Shown here in pieces: positions 1-4,383 of a DNA stretch of 10,478 nucleotides (within the stretch, counting starts at the first letter, position 1; each line of letters opens with the position of its first letter). This DNA comes from Thermodesulfobacteriaceae bacterium. Its GTDB lineage: Bacteria > Desulfobacterota > Dissulfuribacteria > Dissulfuribacterales > UBA3076. The notes under the pieces were generated by a model. It was not told where the DNA came from, searched no databases, and saw nothing but the letters and a program-made list of their open reading frames with translations. Location of the stretch: contig DTYO01000036.1 in assembly GCA_012961845.1 (NCBI GenBank), positions 1 to 10,478 of the forward strand, given 5' to 3'. Position numbers and translations under genes: made by a program.

Positions 1-151
1 ATAACGGAACGGTGGTGACTCAAGAGCCACAGATTCTACTTTAAATTAAAACCAGGGATGTCTCATTTTCATTGACATGTTCCGGAGACAAGGGGAAATA
101 CGGAAAAATAAGATTAATAATCGCAAAAAAGAATTTTATGTTGCTACAAAA

Positions 152-182
152 ATTCCCCAGGGCATGCAAGGCCCCGGGGAAT
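152..182 (-). terminator. Intrinsic terminator of the sigma-54 activator remnant
   Basis: Arms 152-163 (ATTCCCCAGGGC) and 171-182 (GCCCCGGGGAAT) pair with one A/C mismatch around a 7-base loop. Read on the minus strand, the hairpin runs straight into ATTTTTG, the classical GC stem plus U-tract. It lies about 25 bases beyond the stop codon (208-210) of the remnant reading frame, so it most likely ended that gene's transcript. Confidence 0.8.
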
Positions 183-207
183 CCGGCAACAAGTATCTGA
201 AACCTTT

Positions 208-651
208 CTAGTTACTTTCCAGTTTTATCATTTCAGCTGGTGTTTTTCCCTGTTCTGCCATGGTCCTAATCATCTGGTTCATTATCTCAAGATGTTTGAC
301 AGGAATCACTCCTGCCCTCTGTGTCAAACAGTATCACACCGCCTCTGGCAGACTTCAGTAGTCCCCTGCGCATCCCGCTGGCATCGGTATAGGCGTCCTT
401 TTCGTGGCCAAAAAGCTCATTGGTCATCAGTTCTTCCGGTATTGCTCCGCAGTTTTAAGGGAAGAAAGCGCTTATCCGATCTAGGGCTCAGTTCATAAAT
501 AGTCCTGGCCACCAGTTCCTTGCCGGTGCCGGTCTTGCCTGTAATGAGCATGTTGCAGTCGAGCTGGACAAAATGGGCGATGGAATCCTTAAGTTTCAGT
601 ATCTCCTTGTTTTGCCCTATGAATTGTGATGTACCCTGCTGCGCCTTGATG
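208..651 (-). pseudogene. Sigma-54-interacting AAA+ transcriptional activator, broken fragment (NtrC family)
   Basis: NtrC-type proteins use ATP hydrolysis to open sigma-54 promoters. On the minus strand the frame from about 651 shows the start of the AAA+ domain, including a Walker A motif GKTGTGKE preceded by LIT. After SPRSDKRFLPL the frame shifts at a run of four A's (453-456 on the plus strand) and continues as NCGAIPEELMTNELFGHEKD. The sigma-54 contact motif GAFTGA has become DAYTDA, and the Walker B region reads ILFDT before homology stops near 320. A short tail frame, opening at 282 and ending at the stop 208-210, may be the original C-terminus or another remnant. The receiver domain, most of the AAA+ domain and the recognisable HTH domain are missing. 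The upstream part is removed by an insertion sequence end at 652. It cannot encode a working activator. Confidence 0.78.
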
Positions 652-833
652 TGAACCGCCCCGGGTTTGACGAAGACTCCAAAGTTTGAGAGGATAGAGT
701 CATGTCAAGATCAATCAGATATTCCCCAGAGGTGCGCGAACGAGCTTTTCGGATAGTTTTCGACCATCAAAAGGAGTACCCTTCCCAATGGCAAGCGGTG
801 GTTTCCATCGCAACTAAGATTGAGTGTACTGCC
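652..833 (+). mobile_element. Left-end remnant of an IS3-family insertion sequence
   Basis: The element appears to start at TGAACCGCCCCGGG (652), which I recall as a terminal inverted repeat type of a group of IS3 elements, followed by a 50-base leader to the orfA start at 702. The activator reading frame on the minus strand stops matching exactly here, so the element landed inside that gene. The right side is lost: homology ends around 833 inside orfA, and no orfB or right inverted repeat is visible before the macrodomain gene at 920. It is not mobile on its own. Confidence 0.65.
702..833 (+). pseudogene. IS3-type transposase OrfA, N-terminal fragment
   Basis: The first 44 codons (MSRSIRYSPEVRERAFRIVF and on through EYPSQWQAVVSIATKIECTA) match the N-terminal helix-turn-helix of IS3-family OrfA proteins, which bind the element's ends. 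In intact relatives the sequence continues into a region such as TLRRWVRQAE; here it changes abruptly to unrelated residues and runs on to a stop at 954-956. No catalytic OrfB (DDE) part is present. Family assignment comes from recognising the conserved N-terminal sequence, so the group within IS3 is uncertain. Confidence 0.72.
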
Positions 834-879
834 AAGCAGAAGACTTTGTTGATAATACAGGGGGCATCTCTGAAAATCA

Positions 880-905
880 GGAATCTTGTTCCGGAACAAG
901 GCTCC
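880..905. repeat. 26-base near-perfect palindrome between IS remnant and macrodomain gene
   Basis: The core CTTGTTCCGGAACAAG (885-900) is a perfect 16-base palindrome. It is flanked, after a two-base mismatch on each side, by GGA (880-882) and TCC (903-905). It sits 15 bases past the macrodomain stop. As RNA it could form a stem with a CCGG loop; on the minus strand it is followed by ATTCCTGATTTT, a poor U-tract. It could be a weak terminator for the macrodomain gene, an operator left over from lost DNA, or chance. Confidence 0.5.
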
Positions 906-919
906 CATGAGCAGGAAAT

Positions 920-1441
920 CTATCCGTTTCTTAATTTTTCCAGTACTTTTTCATGATATTTCCTGCACTCCGAGTTGCAGCAGCAGAATATGACAAGCTG
1001 TACCATGTCTGCGATGTCTACTTCTTCAAGGATTGTCCTTACCGCGATCTCAGCCGCCTTGTCAGAGGGAAATCCATAGGCTCCTGTTGAGATTGCCGGA
1101 AAAGCAACAGATTTGAGTCTGTATTTCTTCACAAGCTTCATTGAATTCCGGTAACAGTCGGCAAGCAGTTTTTCCTCATTGCGGACGCCGCCTCTCCATA
1201 CAGGACCTACGGTATGTATGACATATCTTGCCGGCAGTCTGTATCCCCTGGTTATCTTAGCCTCCCCCGTATTACATCCACAAAGCTTTCTGCATTCTTC
1301 AAGGAGCTCAGGGCCGGCTGCTCTGTGTATTGCACCATCCACCCCACCACCGCCCAACAGAGACCTGTTGGCCGCATTTACTATTGCATCTATCTTGAGT
1401 CGGGTGATATCCGTTTCTATCACTTCTATCCGGGCTGACAT
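920..1441 (-). CDS. Macrodomain protein, O-acetyl-ADP-ribose deacetylase / ADP-ribose hydrolase (YmdB-like)
   Basis: The 173-residue protein is one complete macrodomain, which binds ADP-ribose and, in the YmdB/MacroD group, hydrolyses O-acetyl-ADP-ribose and ADP-ribosyl esters in the cytoplasm. Visible signatures are DAIVNAAN (18-25), the glycine-rich loop LLGGGGVDGAIHRAAGPELL starting at 28, and the second phosphate loop AFPAISTGAYGFP (113-125). N25 and D35 fall at the positions of the catalytic Asn and Asp of this group. I chose the ATG at 1441 because the family begins almost at once with RIEVIETDIT; a TTG five codons upstream (1456) is possible, and neither has a good Shine-Dalgarno. An unusual Cys cluster (C143-C145, C149) sits in the penultimate strand. 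It is intact, convergent with the IS remnant and divergent from the cytochrome gene. The family call is firm; the exact substrate is not. Confidence 0.93.
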   Translation of the reverse strand: MSARIEVIETDITRLKIDAIVNAANRSLLGGGGVDGAIHRAAGPELLEECRKLCGCNTGEAKITRGYRLPARYVIHTVGPVWRGGVRNEEKLLADCYRNSMKLVKKYRLKSVAFPAISTGAYGFPSDKAAEIAVRTILEEVDIADMVQLVIFCCCNSECRKYHEKVLEKLRNG

Positions 1442-1529
1442 GGTATCTAAATTCAAATTACGAAACCGGTGAATATTGACTTCCTGTTATTTAACGCTCT
1501 CACTATCAATTCATACAATGAAAATATAC

Positions 1530-1572
1530 ACATGTTCAGATACTTGCAACAAAATTTCAGGATCTGAAATGT
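1530..1572. repeat. Inverted repeat upstream of the cytochrome promoter region
   Basis: ACAT-G-TTCAGAT (1530-1541) pairs with ATCTGAA-ATGT (1562-1572): eleven base pairs with one bulged G and a 20-base loop. It lies in the intergenic region between the divergent macrodomain and cytochrome genes, just upstream of the best promoter candidate for the cytochrome. A regulator site with widely spaced half-sites or a structured transcript end are both possible. There is no U-tract. Confidence 0.45.
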
Positions 1573-1593
1573 CCAGTGATTGTGATATAATTC

Positions 1594-1623
1594 TTGACTA
1601 TACGGCAACACTTTGACTAGATT
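1594..1623 (+). promoter_or_regulatory. Candidate promoter for the cytochrome gene
   Basis: TTGACT (1594-1599) is followed after 18 bases by TAGATT (1618-1623). The -35 matches the sigma-70 consensus at five of six positions and the -10 is moderate. It would give an untranslated leader of roughly 80 bases before the ATG at 1713. A second TTGACT at 1613-1618 has no partner -10. No sigma-54 (GG-N10-GC) promoter was seen here. Confidence 0.35.
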
Positions 1624-1664
1624 ATAAAAGATGGGAGGTCCTGCTGATAACTGTACAATTTAAT

Positions 1665-1684
1665 GCCAAAAAAGGCGTTTTTTT
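1665..1684 (+). terminator. Possible leader attenuator: GCC-A6-GGC hairpin plus T-tract
   Basis: GCC (1665-1667), six A's, GGC (1674-1676), then G and seven T's (1678-1684) form either a tiny GC stem followed by a U-tract or an A6/U6 stem around GGCG. It lies inside the presumed cytochrome leader, downstream of the candidate promoter and upstream of the ribosome binding site, where a partial terminator could attenuate expression. The stem is very short, so this is tentative. Confidence 0.25.
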
Positions 1685-1702
1685 ACTCATCTATCATTTA
1701 AA

Positions 1703-1708
1703 AGGAGG
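1703..1708 (+). promoter_or_regulatory. Strong Shine-Dalgarno of the cytochrome gene
   Basis: AGGAGG sits four bases before the ATG at 1713 and fixes the start, which is directly followed by a well-formed signal peptide. An internal ATG at 1762 in another frame has nothing comparable. Confidence 0.85.
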
Positions 1709-1712
1709 GTCC

Positions 1713-3056
1713 ATGAAAAACTTGTTTAGTTTGGCTGCTTGTTTGTTTGTAGTGACAGCACTTGGGGTATCAGGCGCATACTGTTCCGGTGGCCCTAGGC
1801 CTGCACCTTTACCCAAGGCAAAGACCATCAAGGAACTTGCCGATCGATATGATTCCAGCAAGTGTATTGAATGCCATGAAGAAGCCCATGAACAATGGGA
1901 AAATTCTCTTCATTCCCATTCGATCCTGGGCTCCCCGAGAACTGCTCCCACCATTCTCACTGCTATTGACAAAGGCTTGAAGCGCTTTCCCTTTTCAGGT
2001 GTGAAGGATGACAAGGACATTACCGTGGAGAGTCTGATGATCTGTGCCAAATGTCACCTTCCACAGCTTGATGAGGCTACTGACGACGTAGCCCAGGAAA
2101 TCGTGGCTACCATCAGGGCCTGGCAGAAGGCGGGCAAGGAGGGGAATGAAGACCTCTATGAAGAACTGGAGGAAAAAATATCGAGTCTGAACATAGGCTG
2201 TATGGTGTGTCACAACAAGATGGCTATAATACACAAGTGGTCCGATGGTTACCCGCAGCGCGATACGGTCTATGGTTCACAGGACGGGGAACACGAATAT
2301 GAAGATCTGCCTAAAATAGCCAAGGCTCCTGCACTGAGTGAATCCATTTTCTGCGGCCAGTGTCACGGTCTCGGGCCGAACTTTGAACTGGAGCATCCTT
2401 CCCAGTGCGGCACTCTGTATGGCAGTTATCTTTATGCCTATGTGGCCCATGGAGGTTTTGAAACCTGTCAGGAATGCCACATGAACAAGTCCGGCCTCGG
2501 GCATGACATGCAGGCGTATAATGATGAAGACATGATCAAAATGGCCCTGGATATAAAAGTAGAAGCCAGATCTCTGTTCTGGAGAAAGAACAAGGCCGAA
2601 GGCGTAATTCCAATGGGCATAATCATGGTGGATCTATACAATAAGGCCGGCCATGTCATACCGGACGGCTGACCTACTCCCAACCGGCTGGTCCTGGATG
2701 TGACCGCAAAGACAACTGACGGCAAGAAGGTTTACAACGATCAGAGAATATACATGCCTTATCCCGGCCGCCTCGGTAAAGGCAAGGAAATGGGCCGCGG
2801 ACCATATGAGAAAAGCGGACTCCTGGCAGAAACAAGCCTGCCGCCCATGAAACACGTGCACGAGAAATTTGAGATACCCTATCCCTACAAGGATGCAATG
2901 AAAGACGGCAAAAAACGTCGTGAACTAGTGAACGACGATCTGATGGTAACAGTAAAGCTCTGGTATGTTCCTTTCGGAGAATTTGACGGCAACGAAGTAA
3001 TTTTCTTCGAGGACGAAAGGAAGATAGATTTGAAAACAGAATGGGTATGGAGATAG
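1713..3056 (+). CDS. extKL: Exported pentaheme c-type cytochrome (ExtKL-like) with in-frame UGA, candidate selenoprotein
   Basis: Periplasmic electron-transfer protein. A Sec signal peptide (residues 1 to about 23) is followed by five CXXCH heme motifs: CIECH 51-55, CAKCH 111-115, CMVCH 163-167, CGQCH 214-218 and CQECH 252-256. The open frame reaches TGA at codon 320 (2670-2672), in the context NKAGHVIPDG-TGA-PTPNRLVLDVTAK, and continues in the same frame without another stop to TAG at 3054-3056. That gives 447 residues if the UGA is decoded. The downstream 127 residues keep family-like composition and motifs (GRGPYEKSGLL, DLMVTVKLWYVPFG) and have no start site with a ribosome binding site of their own. 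I recall the Geobacter homologue being split into ExtK and ExtL and later treated as one protein, with relatives carrying Cys or Sec here; this is memory, not a search. The alternative is a nonsense mutation, not excluded because neighbouring genes are decayed. Single-gene unit with its own terminator. Confidence 0.82.
2670..2672 (+). other. In-frame UGA, candidate selenocysteine codon (residue 320)
   Basis: The TGA follows IPDG and precedes PTPNRLVLDV. The same frame is open for 319 codons before it and 127 after it, with no frame change and no other lesion. The residue would sit just past the heme region in the C-terminal domain. No selA, selB, selC or selD gene lies in this window, so decoding capacity cannot be judged here. 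Confidence 0.6.
2680..2697 (+). promoter_or_regulatory. Possible bacterial SECIS hairpin after the UGA
   Basis: CCA-ACC (2680-2685) pairs with GGT (2690-2692) and TGG (2695-2697), leaving a CC bulge (2693-2694) and a GGCT tetraloop (2686-2689). A loop starting with GG and a bulged stem resemble bacterial SECIS elements such as that of E. coli fdhF. However, only 13 bases separate the UGA from the loop, slightly short of the usual spacing, and the stem is only six pairs. A second, weaker hairpin (GGTC 2690-2693 with GACC) overlaps it. Suggestive, not proof. Confidence 0.3.
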
Positions 3057-3102
3057 AATCTATAAATCGAATTTAGATAGATTATCTGTTCAACTGCAAT
3101 AA

Positions 3103-3133
3103 AACAGCGGGTTTCACGGCCCGCTGTTTTTTT
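3103..3133 (+). terminator. Intrinsic terminator of the cytochrome gene
   Basis: AACAGCGGG (3103-3111) pairs perfectly with CCCGCTGTT (3120-3128) around an 8-base loop and is followed by a run of T's to 3133. It lies 47 bases past the cytochrome stop at 3054-3056 and 20 bases before the next gene. A terminator after 3056 supports treating both halves of the cytochrome as one transcription unit. Confidence 0.9.
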
Positions 3134-3152
3134 GGGGGGACAGGAACGTATC

Positions 3153-3520
3153 ATGAAATATTCTGCTGCTGAACATAGACGCCTATTTGTTGTACGTCTG
3201 GAAGACGGTGACATACTCCATGAATACCTGGAACAGTTTGCAGAGGAACAGGGCATAAAGGCCGCAGAGATCATCGTACTTGGTGGAGCCGACCGGGGAA
3301 GCTGCCTGATAACAGGTCCTCAGGAAGGCAGGGCTCCCTCCACCGTCCCGATGGAAATGGTGACAGATAATGTACACGAAGTGACCGGAACAGGGACACT
3401 GTTCCCGGGCGAAAACGGCAGACCCGTGCTACAATAGAAGTAATCGTGTTCGAGCTGACGAATTCCCGTGCCGTCAGACTGCCTGACACGGCTACCGAGC
3501 TCAAGCTGCTGATGCCGTGA
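3153..3520 (+). pseudogene. PPC (DUF296) domain protein, inactivated by internal deletion and frame change
   Basis: The start at 3153, after an AGGA-type ribosome binding site, gives MKYSAAEHRRLFVVRLEDGD, a typical beginning of bacterial PPC/DUF296 proteins, small trimeric proteins of poorly known role related to the plant PPC DNA-binding domain. The family sequence continues through VLGGADRGSCLITGP and VHEVTGTGTLFPGENGRPVL, then hits TAG at 3435-3437. The family C-terminus (EVIVFELTNSRAVRLPD and on) reappears at once in another frame, ending at TGA 3518-3520. Some 25-35 residues that normally lie between, carrying the histidine-rich strand, are absent. A deletion plus frame change has destroyed the gene; simple ribosomal frameshifting would not restore the missing segment. 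If the short frame is still translated it yields a 94-residue fragment. Confidence 0.75.
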
Positions 3521-3619
3521 AATTATTTTGGTTCTGTAGATAAACTTGGAAATCCACTGTCTCCGACAGGACCTGTATCATTTGGGAAAAATACATGAAT
3601 ACCCTTATGATACACTGGC

Positions 3620-3643
3620 AGACAGAAAGCCGGACTTTCCGGC
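3620..3643 (-). terminator. Intrinsic terminator of the collagen-like gene
   Basis: GCCGGA (3629-3634) and TCCGGC (3638-3643) form a perfect six-pair stem with a three-base loop. On the minus strand the hairpin is followed by TTTCTGTCT, a U-rich but interrupted tail. It is about 40 bases beyond the collagen-like gene's stop. Confidence 0.55.
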
Positions 3644-3680
3644 AGTATCCGTCCGCCAGATCCGTTTTGACCTCAGGGCC

Positions 3681-4166
3681 TTACTCGGCCTTGGTCGTGG
3701 CTACCTTTGCGGCCTTTGATGCCTTTGTGGTTGTGGTGGTTTTGCCAGCGGCCGCACCCTTGGCTCCTCTTGGCCCTCTGGGACCACGGTCACCTTTTTC
3801 TCCCTTTGGACCTGCCGGCCCCTGAGGACCCTGTGGACCGGGTTCTCCCTTATCGCCCTTTTCACCCTTGGGCCCTGGTTCTCCTTGGGGTCCCTGAGGT
3901 CCTTCAGGCCCTTGTTCACCCTTGTCGCCCTTGGGACCGGGTTCTCCCTGAGGGCCCTGAGGACCGGGTTCTCCCTTTTCACCTCTGGGACCAGGAGGGC
4001 CCTGCTTGCCAGAAATACCTGGTTCCCCTTTTGGCCCTCTTAATGCTCCGGATGCAATGTCGTTCCTTAATTCCTTTATCTCCTCCCGAAGAGTTTTGAG
4101 CTGACGAAACGCAATGATGCCGAAAATACTCATCCCTATGGCTACAAACGCGAAAAAAAGCCCCAT
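3681..4166 (-). CDS. Membrane-anchored collagen-like (Gly-X-Y repeat) protein
   Basis: The 161-residue protein has an N-terminal membrane segment (GLFFAFVAIGMSIFGIIAF, residues 2-20), then a short charged heptad-like stretch (LKTLREEIKELRNDI, 23-37) that could nucleate a trimer. A collagen region of 32 uninterrupted Gly-X-Y triplets follows (44-139), and a basic Thr/Ala/Lys tail (140-161) rich in KTTTTTK and KAA. Triplets such as GEP, GPK, GEK, GDK, GPQ and GPR dominate; Lys-Gly-Glu and Lys-Gly-Asp pairs stabilise bacterial collagen triple helices, which lack hydroxyproline. With no cleavage site evident it is probably a membrane-anchored trimeric rod; the side of the membrane is not certain. 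The ATG at 4166 has a GGGAGG ribosome binding site; a TTG ten codons upstream does not. Its function is unknown; bacterial collagens serve in adhesion, spore or phage fibres and cell-surface structure. It is a single gene with its own promoter and terminator candidates. Confidence 0.85.
   Translation of the reverse strand: MGLFFAFVAIGMSIFGIIAFRQLKTLREEIKELRNDIASGALRGPKGEPGISGKQGPPGPRGEKGEPGPQGPQGEPGPKGDKGEQGPEGPQGPQGEPGPKGEKGDKGEPGPQGPQGPAGPKGEKGDRGPRGPRGAKGAAAGKTTTTTKASKAAKVATTKAE
3812..4037 (-). repeat. Short-period coding repeats of the collagen segment
   Basis: The Gly-X-Y coding stretch repeats blocks such as GEPGPQGPQGEPGPKG, encoded by near-identical 40-50 base units. Such tracts expand and contract by replication slippage, so length variation between strains is expected. 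Boundaries given are approximate. Confidence 0.6.
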
Positions 4167-4212
4167 TTTCCCTCCCTTTATGCAAAAACAAAACAATTCA
4201 CTAAAAAATGTC

Positions 4213-4227
4213 TTTACATGACGTAAA
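4213..4227. promoter_or_regulatory. Palindrome TTTAC-N5-GTAAA near the collagen-gene transcription start
   Basis: TTTAC (4213-4217) and GTAAA (4223-4227) are perfect inverted half-sites separated by five bases. The site lies immediately downstream of the collagen-gene -10 candidate, overlapping the expected transcription start, a typical repressor position. No regulator can be named. Confidence 0.35.
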
Positions 4228-4229
4228 TG

Positions 4230-4258
4230 AAGTTAGACCAGCACAATTTCTCTGTCAA
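4230..4258 (-). promoter_or_regulatory. Candidate promoter of the collagen-like gene
   Basis: On the minus strand a perfect -35 TTGACA (4253-4258) is followed after 17 bases by TAACTT (4230-4235). Transcription would start near 4222, leaving a leader of about 56 bases to the ATG at 4166. The -35 is ideal, the -10 is weak. Confidence 0.5.
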
Positions 4259-4383
4259 TATAAAAAAAATGAAAGTATGAGTAGCTGATATATTTGAAAA
4301 AAGTACGATCTCTAACAATAAAATATTTCGGCATAGAGTATATTGTGAATACGCAGTGGCCGTGTCCAAGATAAAAGCATTTT

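Noticed and set aside
1..150. Search for a gene or RNA at the left edge
   Set aside because: All frames are short and broken and no tRNA-like fold is visible. It is AT-rich spacer beyond the terminator at 152-182. A weak resemblance between 57-97 and 861-901 is too imperfect to call a repeat.
3367..3420. GGAACAG/CTGTTCC inverted repeat resembling LexA half-sites
   Set aside because: The half-sites are spaced too far apart for GAAC-N4-GTTC and lie in the coding part of the PPC pseudogene.
3523..3597. Short open stretch NYFGSVDKLGNPLSPTGPVS to a stop after the PPC pseudogene
   Set aside because: It has no start codon or ribosome binding site and no family I recognise. It may be a remnant but cannot be supported.
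3707..4099. 130-residue plus-strand frame opposite the collagen-like gene
   Set aside because: It is the antisense shadow of the Gly-X-Y repeat, which keeps other frames open; it has no ribosome binding site or family resemblance.
4329..4362. Possible terminator after the transporter gene (CGGC/GCCG arms)
   Set aside because: The outer stem is only four pairs with a long AT-rich loop, too weak to call.
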